A stretch of 64,000 nucleotides of DNA, taken from assembly GCF_001881565.1 (NCBI RefSeq), contig NZ_MPDJ01000005.1, positions 583,326 through 647,325 of the forward strand, read 5' to 3'. The notes under the pieces were generated by a model. The model worked only from the letters and a program-made list of their open reading frames with translations, did no database searches and had not been told where the DNA came from. Shown piece by piece: positions 36,535-44,844 of this stretch; position 1 is the first letter of the stretch; every line of letters begins with the position of its first letter. Source of the DNA: Eisenbergiella tayi. GTDB taxonomy: Bacteria > Bacillota > Clostridia > Lachnospirales > Lachnospiraceae. Both the position numbers and the translations under genes were made by a program.

Positions 36535-37368
36535 TTACATCTTCACAGAACCCGTCATCATACCTGAAATGATCTGTTTCTGGAAGATAAAGTACACGAT
36601 CATCAGCGGCAGAATTGCCATAGTCGTTGCAGCAAACATGATATTCCATTCAATCTGCAGATCACCCTTGAACATAAAAATCGTCAGCGGCAGGGTTCTC
36701 GCCGCTTTTCCCTGCAGCAATACCAGCGGATACATAAAATCATTCCAGACGCGCAGAGTCATTACAATTATCATTGTCACCATCGGCGCCTTTAATAACG
36801 GAAATACGATTTTCCAGAATACCTTAAACGGCGTCGCCCCATCCATTCTTGCCGCTTCTTCCAGCGCCACAGGGACGGTATTTATAAAGCCGCTGAACAG
36901 AAAAATAGCATACGATGCATTTGCCGCAATATATACGAAAATCACCCCCAGCAGAGTATTCCCCAGATGAAGCTTCTGCAGCCACAGAACCATAGGCACA
37001 ATGGCCACCTGCTGCGGCAGGGACAGCCCAATCATAAATAAAATATTGATGATCAGAAATAATTTTTTCATTTTCGTACATCTTACAATTGCATAAGCCG
37101 CTATACATCCCAGAAAAGATACCGCTAACACGGAGCATGCCGTCAGCGTTACGGAATTACGAAATGCCAGCGGATAGTTCATTTCACGGAAAGCCTCCGT
37201 ATAATTGGAAAACTGGAAGCTCATTTTCACTCCGACCGGATTGCTGACCACCTCCGCCTTGCTTTTTAAAGAAACCAGCAGCATCATTATCATTGGATAA
37301 AAAATAACCAAAGTCACCAGATACATAAAAATCGTAAATAATAATTTATCCCTCTGCTTCTTTTTCAA
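36535..37368 (-). CDS. carbohydrate ABC transporter permease, MalG type (locus E)
   Basis: 277 residues, six helices, the first at residues 9-32. EAA loop EEAARMDGATPFKVFWK; C-terminus ISGMMTGSVKM. Its ATG overlaps the stop of the MalF-type gene by 4 bp, implying coupled translation. It is followed 26 bp later by the binding protein gene. Confidence 0.9.
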   Translation of the reverse strand: MKKKQRDKLLFTIFMYLVTLVIFYPMIMMLLVSLKSKAEVVSNPVGVKMSFQFSNYTEAFREMNYPLAFRNSVTLTACSVLAVSFLGCIAAYAIVRCTKMKKLFLIINILFMIGLSLPQQVAIVPMVLWLQKLHLGNTLLGVIFVYIAANASYAIFLFSGFINTVPVALEEAARMDGATPFKVFWKIVFPLLKAPMVTMIIVMTLRVWNDFMYPLVLLQGKAARTLPLTIFMFKGDLQIEWNIMFAATTMAILPLMIVYFIFQKQIISGMMTGSVKM

Positions 37369-38258
37369 TAGATTTCCGCCTCCCTCTTTTTCAGCCGTCC
37401 GATAAGCACCGTACCGGTCAAAATAATAACAAACATAAGAAGAACGGTCATCGCGGAAGCATATCCGTGAAGATTTAATCCCATATTACGTATGACATAA
37501 GTCCCGACGGTTTCCGTTGCATTCAGAGGCCCGCCGTTTGTCATGGCATAAACAATGTCAAATACCTTCAAAGACTGCGTGAATGCCAGCGTTATGTTAA
37601 TTGTCGTTGCCGGCGCCAGCATCGGAAACGTGATATAACGGAAAAGATTCATTCTGCTGCATCCGTCAATCCTGGCTGCCTCCGTAATATCCTCAGACAT
37701 ATTGCTCAGATTAGACAGATAAATCGTTGCGGAATAACCAATCCACATCCATACATGCGCACACACCACACAGACCAGCGCCGTATCCACACTTCCCAGC
37801 CATGCCTTATCCATCCTTCCTATCCCCACCGCACCGAGCATACGGTTCAGCAGCCCCTCAGGCATAAATATAAACTGCCATACGAATGCCGTGATAATCG
37901 GGGAAATCATACAGGGGGCAAACACAAGCATTCTCATAAATCCCCGCCCCTTAATCTTTGCGTTCAGTCCCAGCGCCAAAAGAAGCGCCAGGCCATTCTG
38001 CAGCAAGGTCGCAAGTCCCGCAAATAAAATCGTATTCCACATAGCCTTCCGAAACACCTTATCCGAAAAGGCTACGATATAATTATTCAGCCCTGTAAAT
38101 TTTACATCCAGGCTCAGCCCATTATAATTGGTCATACTCAAAAACAGGCTGGAAACCACCGGTACTATGAAAAACACGATATATATAAGAAACAGCGGCG
38201 CTATCAACAGCAGATAATAATAAAAATTCGAATAACTCAGCCCTGATTTCTTTTTCAC
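37365..38258 (-). CDS. carbohydrate ABC transporter permease, MalF type (locus E)
   Basis: About 297 residues. The start is GTG 38258, five bases after GAGGAGG that itself overlaps the sulfatase stop region; the longer frame to 38309 would run 41 bp into the sulfatase gene without such a site. EAA loop TEAARIDGCSRMNLFRY. Six helices predicted. The tight packing shows that sulfatase and importer are one transcription unit. Confidence 0.88.
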   Translation of the reverse strand: MKKKSGLSYSNFYYYLLLIAPLFLIYIVFFIVPVVSSLFLSMTNYNGLSLDVKFTGLNNYIVAFSDKVFRKAMWNTILFAGLATLLQNGLALLLALGLNAKIKGRGFMRMLVFAPCMISPIITAFVWQFIFMPEGLLNRMLGAVGIGRMDKAWLGSVDTALVCVVCAHVWMWIGYSATIYLSNLSNMSEDITEAARIDGCSRMNLFRYITFPMLAPATTINITLAFTQSLKVFDIVYAMTNGGPLNATETVGTYVIRNMGLNLHGYASAMTVLLMFVIILTGTVLIGRLKKREAEIY

Positions 38259-38268
38259 TGATGCCTCC

Positions 38269-39723
38269 TCATATCTCCGGCGCCCCCACATTCCAGGCAG
38301 CCTGCGCATTTTCTCCCAGCCGAACCATATGATTCATTAACCTGCACAAAAGCTCCTGCTTTGTTTTCTGCTGCGCGGGATGATCCCAAAGATTGTGCCG
38401 TTCCCACGGATCCTGATTCATATCATACAGTTCCCCGTATTCCCTTTCTGCATAAAAAACAAGCTTGAAATCCTTCGTCCTTATTCCTCTCAAATCACGG
38501 GCCTCCATGTAAATATCATCCTGCCTTTCAGGCACGCCCTCATAAAAACCGGTCAGACTTCTTCCCTGCATATTATCCGGCACCGCAATCCCTCCTGCGG
38601 TTAAAAAGGTGGCCGCAATTTCCACCGAACTGACAAAGCTTTTCTCATGGTATCCCTTAAAATCCTTTATGGGCGGCTTTAACAAAAATGGAATCCGCAT
38701 TAAAACCTCTGAAAGATACTGCGCTTTAGCAGCCACTCCAAAGTCTCCCATATAGTCCCCATGATCCGATGTATAAATAATAAGCGTATTTTCATATTCC
38801 CCGCTCTTTTTCAATACCTCAATTACTTCCCCTATCTTCCTGTCAATCAGGGATACATTGGCATAATAAGCCTTTCTCATCTTTCTGATTTGGCTTTCCG
38901 AAAGACCACCTTCGACTGACCTGCCGTCTTCAGAAACTTTCCCGTACTTGGAAAATATATCCTTGAAATGCGGCGGTTTCTCCAGAATATCCGCCGGTTC
39001 TGTCTGCGGCATATCCATATCCTCTTCATCATAAAGCTTATCATCCGGCAGGCCGATTCCGTCAAACGGCATGTGAGGACCGGGAAACGATAATGTCAGG
39101 AACCAGGGTTTATCTGCAGGCTTCTGATTTCTCAGCCATTCCACACCTTTATCTCCGATATACGCATCCACATAATACTTTTCTTCTTCCTTCCACCGGT
39201 AAATACCTGCATCATCAATTTCTTCGAAGAGTTCATCTCCTTTTTTGAAGCCGTTTTCCGACAGAAAACTTATATAGCTGGGGACCTGATCCATTACCGT
39301 CAGATTGGCCGGCAGGCCAAAATCCGACTCCCTCACCTTATCATCAATCACTGCCGGAGGAAAATGATTATCCACAATGTCCATATAATCATAACCCTTC
39401 TCTATTTCCGACTTCCAGAAATGCTGTTTGCCAACAACCGCCGTATAATATCCGCCCTCCTGCAAAAGCTTCATAAACGTCGTCTCTTTTTTGGGCAATG
39501 GCGTTATATAACAGGGAGCCCCGCACTGAGAAGGATACCTTCCGGTAAAAATCGCCGCTCTTGCCGGTATACAGGAAGGATTGGTGGTATACGCATAATC
39601 AAAAACAACCGACTCTTCTGCAAGAGCATCTAAATTGGGTGTCTTTACACAGGGATTCTGATAGCCAACCGCGTCAAAACGCTGTTCATCTGTCATAATA
39701 AATAGCAAATTGCACCTTTTCAT
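38269..39723 (-). CDS. type I sulfatase, cytoplasmic (locus E)
   Basis: 484 residues, alkaline-phosphatase superfamily. The sulfatase signature is C51-I-P-A-R55 in SCIPARAAIFTGRYP, in which Cys51 must be converted to formylglycine; in anaerobes a radical SAM maturase does this and none is in the window. Metal ligands appear as Asp12 in MTDEQ and the late YTSDHGDYMGDFG block. There is no signal peptide, so it would act on an imported sulfated sugar or ester. First gene of locus E, with a good promoter upstream. Related choline sulfatases and phosphonate hydrolases share the fold. Confidence 0.87.
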   Translation of the reverse strand: MKRCNLLFIMTDEQRFDAVGYQNPCVKTPNLDALAEESVVFDYAYTTNPSCIPARAAIFTGRYPSQCGAPCYITPLPKKETTFMKLLQEGGYYTAVVGKQHFWKSEIEKGYDYMDIVDNHFPPAVIDDKVRESDFGLPANLTVMDQVPSYISFLSENGFKKGDELFEEIDDAGIYRWKEEEKYYVDAYIGDKGVEWLRNQKPADKPWFLTLSFPGPHMPFDGIGLPDDKLYDEEDMDMPQTEPADILEKPPHFKDIFSKYGKVSEDGRSVEGGLSESQIRKMRKAYYANVSLIDRKIGEVIEVLKKSGEYENTLIIYTSDHGDYMGDFGVAAKAQYLSEVLMRIPFLLKPPIKDFKGYHEKSFVSSVEIAATFLTAGGIAVPDNMQGRSLTGFYEGVPERQDDIYMEARDLRGIRTKDFKLVFYAEREYGELYDMNQDPWERHNLWDHPAQQKTKQELLCRLMNHMVRLGENAQAAWNVGAPEI

Positions 39724-39765
39724 TTTAATCCTCTCTGTATTTCATTTTTCTCTGTTTGTATTTTT

Positions 39766-39794
39766 ATTGTAACCCGGTAACTGCATCCCCTCAA
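39766..39794 (-). promoter_or_regulatory. sigma-A-type promoter of the sulfatase-importer operon
   Basis: TTGAGG (39789-39794), a 17-bp spacer and TACAAT (39766-39771) on the minus strand, ending 43 bp before the sulfatase ATG. An AGAGAGG ribosome site follows. Confidence 0.65.
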
Positions 39795-40069
39795 TTCTCT
39801 TATTTTTGTTACATGGCGGAATTTTTTTGGATTTTAAGAAAGAAAGGATGACATGGGATTACTGCTGGTCCGCCGCTTCATCCCTATATGCCATTTCCGG
39901 CCAAAATCTGCAAAAAACGGCCAACCCATTGCAATTCATCATCTGTTATTCTATTTTGATATTAATTAGTAAGACAAAGAATAGAAGATTATAAAGGGTT
40001 ATGTGGATTTTGTACTCCGGAGCAGAGCGCGATATTGTCATTAACAATTGAGGAAAGGGAGAATGGTAT
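39795..40069. other. AT-rich intergenic region upstream of the secreted orphan
   Basis: Together with the sulfatase promoter this is a 346-bp gap between divergent genes. It must contain the promoter of the secreted protein gene, but no good -10/-35 pair stands out. A 62-codon open frame at 39806-39994 has no family features and no clear support. Nothing else seen. Confidence 0.4.
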
Positions 40070-40915
40070 ATGAAACTATGGAAGAAAGCGGTATCGGTAC
40101 TGTTGGGTTTCTGCATGATGATTGGAGGGCTGGCACTGGCTCCCAGGATGGATGTCAGAGCGGCAGGCCTTCCGGTACAGGTATATGTCAGTCCCGGGCA
40201 GACCGTAACGATTAACAAAGATTGGACTAATATTTATGTGAAAGACAGCAGCGGAGCGTGCGTTCCCTTTACCGCGTATTATTACGACAGTAATGGCAAT
40301 AAACAGGGTGAGAGGGTAAGCTCCAAAGAGAATGACAGCGAATATGGAAAGATGAATGAAGCAGTCTATGCAGATTTTATTTATGAGTCTGTAAGGTGTG
40401 AACAAATTAACGGCGACTACTTTGTACATATCTATGAAGGAGAGGATACCCACCCCAAAAAAGATACCCCTCCCTCTGACAGTGGGGGTTCCGGCAGCGA
40501 AAGCTGTCACCACAATTTCGAGTGGGTGACGGTACAGGAAGCAACGGCAATTGCCGATGCGGTTCTCGCATATGAATGTACAAACTGCGGCCGTGTCACG
40601 GATTATATGAAGGAGCCGAACTCTGCTTTTGCTCAATTTAATAAGGAAAGTACCGCATCTATCGAAACTGCTCAGAAAGACGCAGCAGTGACATTGGATA
40701 CTGATATCTGGAACAGCTTCCAGGGAAGTGTTTTAAGCGCACTGTCTTCCAGGCCGGACATTACTTTAGTAATCAAATACAGATATGAAGGAAAACGATA
40801 TACAGTCACTATTCCTGCCGGCAGCGATGTGCTTTCCCTTATCGATGAGAACGGATACTGCGGTTTCCGCACTCTGGATTCCCGGTTTGGTGGGAGCGAA
40901 CTCACAGTCGGATAA
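40070..40915 (+). CDS. secreted protein of unknown function with Cys/His zinc-ribbon-like motif
   Basis: 281 residues with a clear signal peptide (MKLWKKAVSVLLGFC followed by a hydrophobic run and a cleavage site near VRAAG). No lipobox Cys or cell-wall sorting signal. The mature part starts with a small beta-rich segment (LPVQVYVSPGQTVTINKDW), then a Pro/Ser/Gly linker at about residues 125-143, then a CHHNFEW...YECTNCG motif that could bind zinc, and a C-terminal part ending in FGGSELTVG. I do not recognise a family with a known role. It is monocistronic, followed by a hairpin, and unrelated in content to the sugar loci on both sides. Confidence 0.7.
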   Translation: MKLWKKAVSVLLGFCMMIGGLALAPRMDVRAAGLPVQVYVSPGQTVTINKDWTNIYVKDSSGACVPFTAYYYDSNGNKQGERVSSKENDSEYGKMNEAVYADFIYESVRCEQINGDYFVHIYEGEDTHPKKDTPPSDSGGSGSESCHHNFEWVTVQEATAIADAVLAYECTNCGRVTDYMKEPNSAFAQFNKESTASIETAQKDAAVTLDTDIWNSFQGSVLSALSSRPDITLVIKYRYEGKRYTVTIPAGSDVLSLIDENGYCGFRTLDSRFGGSELTVG

Positions 40916-40940
40916 TTATAAGGCCGCAATCGGATAATAG

Positions 40941-40974
40941 GATTGGAGTCTGTACCGAAAAACAGACTCCAATC
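40941..40974. terminator. 13-bp perfect hairpin after the secreted protein gene
   Basis: GATTGGAGTCTGT pairs perfectly with ACAGACTCCAATC around an 8-base loop, 25 bp after the stop codon. No T run follows, so it may be a weak terminator or an mRNA 3' end protector. Confidence 0.55.
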
Positions 40975-41226
40975 AGTCCGCCTTCTGTGGCATAATTGTA
41001 TTTATTTTTTTCATTAAGTTTGGAAAGTCTGATTCCGTATGATGATGGCTTTGCCGGCAAACAAAAAACCATCACAGAACCTTAACAGATCCAGATGGTT
41101 TTTCGTTCTATAGTCTTATGCAAATATATTGGTACATTCCAAAAATAAACTAATATTTTTGGAATATTTTGTATTTCTATTCGCCCATTAACCAGGATGA
41201 ACTTTTAGAATAAGTTAATCTTCTCC
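40975..41226. other. AT-rich gap with overlapping weak hairpins
   Basis: At about 41040-41110, AAAAACCATC can pair either with an upstream TGATGG or with a downstream GATGGTTTTT; the second form ends in a T run and may terminate plus-strand transcripts. No gene seen. The rest is featureless AT-rich sequence. Confidence 0.35.
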
Positions 41227-41640
41227 TCAATTAAGCATATTCAAAAAATCAGAAGGTGCATAGACCGGCACTGAGGACTTTGTATAATCCTTCAAATTCC
41301 GTGTAACAATGCAGTCAATATCACATTGGAGTGCAGATTCTACCATAACCGCATCTTCAAAATCAGAAATATCCGAAGAAATGGCACGCCTGCAGTCCAT
41401 ACCAGCAGTATCAAGCAGATCAAACAGACCGAATAATGTATTTAAAATAGTTCTTGTTTCTTTGTCATTATGAGTATACCTATGTGTAAGATAGTAAATA
41501 TCTGTTGCTGATTTTGCAGTGATAAACCCGGAAAACCGCTTATTAGCCGTAGCGAGAAAAATTTCCTGGGCTTCCGCACAGAACGGCTGCTTGCTTTGGA
41601 GCGCATCTACAATAATACAGGTATCAATCAACGCTCTCAT
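41227..41640 (-). CDS. PIN-domain ribonuclease toxin
   Basis: 137 residues, the normal size for a PIN toxin. Acidic residues that build the metal site are visible: Asp6 in ALIDTCIIVD, a central Asp47 in ATDIYY, Asp93/Glu95/Asp96 in SDFEDAVMVESA, and Asp118 in TRNLKDY. These enzymes cleave RNA when not held by the antitoxin. The start codon overlaps the stop of the antitoxin gene by 4 bp, as is usual. Closest in form to PIN_3-type toxins, not to classical VapC. Confidence 0.85.
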   Translation of the reverse strand: MRALIDTCIIVDALQSKQPFCAEAQEIFLATANKRFSGFITAKSATDIYYLTHRYTHNDKETRTILNTLFGLFDLLDTAGMDCRRAISSDISDFEDAVMVESALQCDIDCIVTRNLKDYTKSSVPVYAPSDFLNMLN

Positions 41641-41852
41641 ATTTTATTTAACCTTTCCTTTTTTGATTCTTCCAAAGTGATATCGGCTGGAAGGACCCCA
41701 AACAGAGACTTTGCCATGTCCACCCGATCCTGATAAGGATTGGTAAGTTTGGCTACAACTTTTCCATTCCGGGTAATATAAATATCTTCCTTTTCAGCAA
41801 GCATCAGATACTTACTCAGGTTCATTTTTAACTCAGTTGCAGTAATTGACAT
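41637..41852 (-). CDS. Phd/YefM-type antitoxin
   Basis: 71 residues. The N-terminal DNA-binding part ITATELKMNLSKYLMLAE and the strand ITRNGKVVAKLTNP are typical of Phd/YefM antitoxins; the acidic, flexible C-terminal part (ADITLEESKKERLNKI) should wrap and neutralise the PIN toxin encoded next. The complex normally represses its own promoter, and two identical palindromes lie at the promoter here. Confidence 0.87.
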   Translation of the reverse strand: MSITATELKMNLSKYLMLAEKEDIYITRNGKVVAKLTNPYQDRVDMAKSLFGVLPADITLEESKKERLNKI

Positions 41853-41900
41853 TACGAATGCCCCCTTTCCTTTATACAGTATATAGATGTGTTCACTATT

Positions 41901-41942
41901 ATCATACTCAATTCGTACGATTTTATCAATATATTCGTACGA
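41901..41942 (-). promoter_or_regulatory. toxin-antitoxin promoter with two TCGTACGA operators
   Basis: On the minus strand TTGATA (41924-41929), a 17-bp spacer and TATGAT (41901-41906) form a good sigma-A promoter. The 8-bp palindrome TCGTACGA occurs at 41913-41920, inside the spacer, and again at 41935-41942, just upstream of the -35. The copies sit in a 22-bp direct repeat (ATTCGTACGATTTT), so two antitoxin dimers could bind the same face of the helix. Confidence 0.7.
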
Positions 41943-42210
41943 TTTTTATAATCTGTTTATATATTGGAAAATAAATGAATACGGTTCTCTTCTGTCACTG
42001 TACTCATTATATACATCCGAAATTGTCGCCTTCGACCTACAGCTTGAAAAAAGTACTATCAGCTAAAAACTCAATAAAAGAGATTAAAATACAACATTCT
42101 TAAACACATAATAAGGCAGAATTTTCGGAATAGGTATTCTGACCTTATTTAATTGTCAAACTGTCTAAAACAGGATTATATTGCGTATAAAAATAATAAT
42201 TGTAAACCAA
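41943..42210. other. gene-free AT-rich region between the antitoxin and locus G
   Basis: Part of a 415-bp gap. A bulged hairpin (AAGG-CAGAAT with ATTCTG-CCTT) lies at about 42112-42152. No open frame of note, no RNA gene recognised. Confidence 0.35.
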
Positions 42211-42264
42211 AAATAAACCGGCTGAATTATCCGGATAATATCCGAAATCCAGTCGGTTTATTTT
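42211..42264 (-). terminator. terminator of locus G
   Basis: AAATAAACCGGCTG (42211-42224) pairs with CAGTCGGTTTATTT (42250-42263) with one wobble; an inner TTATCCGGATAA dyad extends the stem. It ends four bases before the stop codon of the glycosidase gene, followed on the minus strand by a T-rich stretch. Confidence 0.75.
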
Positions 42265-42267
42265 AAA

Positions 42268-44835
42268 CTATTTTTTTAATTTCAATGGCCCCAAAAGACC
42301 AGAGGGTGACAAAGGAAAGTACCGGGATAAGCTGTCACGTTCTTTGTAGCCCAGGTTATTTACCACTTCAATCCTAAGTTTATTCCAGCCTTCAATTAGT
42401 ATTTCATCGATGAAAAAAAAGTAAGGAGGCACTATTTTGGCTCCGCAATAGATATCATTTACCCATATTTCAACAATTTCTCCTACCCTGCCCAAATCAA
42501 TACACCGGTAATCGGACGCATTTGTCAGCCAAAAAGAAGCCTCATATCTTATTCTTCCACTGAATTCAGGAAGCAATTCCGGATTTGATAAGTTCACTAA
42601 TCCCATTTTCCCATTATAAAGGCTAAATCTGGTATTATCCCACAAACTTACCTGGTATTTCAAATCAAGCTGTAAACCTTCTGTTTTGTCTGAAAAAAAG
42701 CCATCGCTTTTTTCCAGCAATCCAGATTCATAATCGCCGGAAAGAAAAATTTTCAATTCCCCGGGGAACAGATGAAGATGCAGTAATCCATTTGCAAATT
42801 CTGCACAATACAGTTTATTATCCCATGGGTCATAAAAAACCCCCTTCTCTTCCTGTATTCTCACGTCTCCGCTCCATTCCCTGTTTCTATCCTCGTTCAG
42901 GAAAACAAAAAAATGTGTATTCATTCTTCTGTAATGATAGATCCGCAATAATGTATCGCTGATCGGTCCGGACAACAATTTCACTATGCCAGCCGAATAT
43001 AGCGTTTTTATCAGTTCTTCATAGGAAATACTATAACGCCTTCCTTCCGGTTTCTTGTATATGTCAGGTACTCTCCCTACAAAATAAACCGTCGCCCCAT
43101 CTTCTGCCAGACAGTTTATCTTGTCCAAAAGTTTTTCCGGCAGATATTCACAGCCAGGAACAAGAAGAACACGGTATGTTTCCTGATAAACACGGATTCC
43201 CCCATCACAGCAAATGGCTCCGTATAATTCATCCTCAGGCAAAATATCAAAATCCACCTGATTCCAGGCAAGTTTACCCGTCAGTTTTTCCAAAGGAAGA
43301 TATTCTCCTCCCGCCCACTCGGCTTCCGCATGATAAAGGATAGCTACAGGTGCCTGATGGATACCATCAGACAGAAGATGACAGCATCTTCGCATATAGG
43401 AAATCAGCCGGCCAAATAAAGGAAATTGCGGTTGGTTGCCTCTTGCAAAAAAATGAGGAGGACAATCCGGATCTGGATATTTAGGTGAAAAAGCATGAGG
43501 AACAAAATAATTGATACCACTTACCAGCATCTCGTCTGCAATCTGTTTCATCATGGGCAGTCCCTCTGCCCAGCCGAACGCCCCAAAAATTTCGCACATT
43601 GCCCTCCCTTTCTTTCTTTTGCTGAAATGTGCATGAGATGCAGCCAACTTAGGCAGCGTATAGGTAAAAAACAGGGGATCCACCATATCTTCTATGACCG
43701 GCGCAGCATAAGGTATCTTATGAATACCTGGATATATCTGTCCCAATACAATATCCATCCCAGCCATATCCTGTCCGTCCAACCCACGAAAATAATGAGC
43801 GGCACCATATCCCAGACGCATATGGGCGTTCATATCCTCAATTAAATGTCCCACTGACATAACCCCGTGCTCTCTGCACCAATTTCCGAGCAATTCTGAA
43901 AAGTTATGTCTCACTCTTTTAGATACAATATCCATATATGCCATTCTAATCCAAGGCGTCTTTTCTCCTATATCCTGCCACAAAGCCGGAAGCAGCCCTC
44001 TTATGGAAACTGTCTCCATATCCAGTCTGCTGCCCAGAATAGGCAGCAGATCGTCATTCCATGGTATAAGCATATTTGCTTTTCCCAACTTTGAATAATA
44101 GGTTTGATCATCGTTTCCGAAACCGGGTTCATCGAAGAAAAATCCCGCAAAGACGTTTCCGAAATATTTTTTAAAACGTACATAATGAGGTTCATAGATG
44201 CTCTCAATCATAGCCTTACATGATTCTTCCGAAAGCAAATCAATATAGTCTTCCTTCCCGGGAACCGTATCATAAGTCCGTATTACAAAAAAAACTCTCC
44301 ATATTCCGGGTGGAACGTCAAAGTATACCAACCCCCTGTTAAAAGACTGCAGTAAATCTATCTGCTGGGTGAAAAAAACTTCTGCTTCCTCATTCCTCCT
44401 CCATGCCGAAATGGAAACATAACTTTCTCCGGCCTTCAGTCGGTTTGCAAGAAGCGCGCACCCTTCCAAAGGCCCTGGTACGTCCATATATTCCAGCCTG
44501 AGTGAAACCTTTTTAAGCTCCGGATGTTTATGAATCCATCCGTTTGCATAGCCGGTAGGAAACTTCTTATCATCCAAAAGCCATACCCTCATATTTCTTT
44601 TTCCGGCTTCTTTCAGAATGAATTCCATATCCGTCCACCAATTAGCCTCACAGAACTTTTCATGTACCCGGCTTTCCACACAGAACTCTCTGATCCCGCT
44701 TCTCTGTATAGCTTCGATTTCTTCCAACAGAATTTCATGAGTTTCCCCATGCTGCCAAAAAAAGGGAAAGATATATTTACCAGGCTCCTGTCCATTCAGG
44801 CAATCCTCCAGATATTTATCCATGCTTTCCACCAT
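42268..44835 (-). CDS. large glycosidase-like protein related to GH106/GH2-type enzymes (locus G)
   Basis: 855 residues, no signal peptide. The N-terminal barrel starts PFFWQHGETHEILLEEIEAI and has FFDEPGFG, a Glu-containing strand end that could be catalytic, plus GHLIEDMNAHMRLGYG. A glutamine-amidotransferase-like middle domain is suggested by LLVPGCEYLPEKLLDKINCL. The C-terminus is a galactose-binding-like jelly roll (RCIDLGRVGEIVEIWVNDI). This matches glycosidases near alpha-L-rhamnosidase family GH106 but I cannot fix the family. The start could also be ATG 44823. Last gene of locus G, 9 bp after the ADP-ribosylglycohydrolase-like gene. Confidence 0.7.
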   Translation of the reverse strand: MVESMDKYLEDCLNGQEPGKYIFPFFWQHGETHEILLEEIEAIQRSGIREFCVESRVHEKFCEANWWTDMEFILKEAGKRNMRVWLLDDKKFPTGYANGWIHKHPELKKVSLRLEYMDVPGPLEGCALLANRLKAGESYVSISAWRRNEEAEVFFTQQIDLLQSFNRGLVYFDVPPGIWRVFFVIRTYDTVPGKEDYIDLLSEESCKAMIESIYEPHYVRFKKYFGNVFAGFFFDEPGFGNDDQTYYSKLGKANMLIPWNDDLLPILGSRLDMETVSIRGLLPALWQDIGEKTPWIRMAYMDIVSKRVRHNFSELLGNWCREHGVMSVGHLIEDMNAHMRLGYGAAHYFRGLDGQDMAGMDIVLGQIYPGIHKIPYAAPVIEDMVDPLFFTYTLPKLAASHAHFSKRKKGRAMCEIFGAFGWAEGLPMMKQIADEMLVSGINYFVPHAFSPKYPDPDCPPHFFARGNQPQFPLFGRLISYMRRCCHLLSDGIHQAPVAILYHAEAEWAGGEYLPLEKLTGKLAWNQVDFDILPEDELYGAICCDGGIRVYQETYRVLLVPGCEYLPEKLLDKINCLAEDGATVYFVGRVPDIYKKPEGRRYSISYEELIKTLYSAGIVKLLSGPISDTLLRIYHYRRMNTHFFVFLNEDRNREWSGDVRIQEEKGVFYDPWDNKLYCAEFANGLLHLHLFPGELKIFLSGDYESGLLEKSDGFFSDKTEGLQLDLKYQVSLWDNTRFSLYNGKMGLVNLSNPELLPEFSGRIRYEASFWLTNASDYRCIDLGRVGEIVEIWVNDIYCGAKIVPPYFFFIDEILIEGWNKLRIEVVNNLGYKERDSLSRYFPLSPSGLLGPLKLKK

Positions 44836-44844
44836 ATCCCTCTT

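Noticed and set aside
39806..39994. 62-codon plus-strand open frame upstream of the secreted protein gene
   Set aside because: No family features, odd composition and no partner; treated as non-coding control region.
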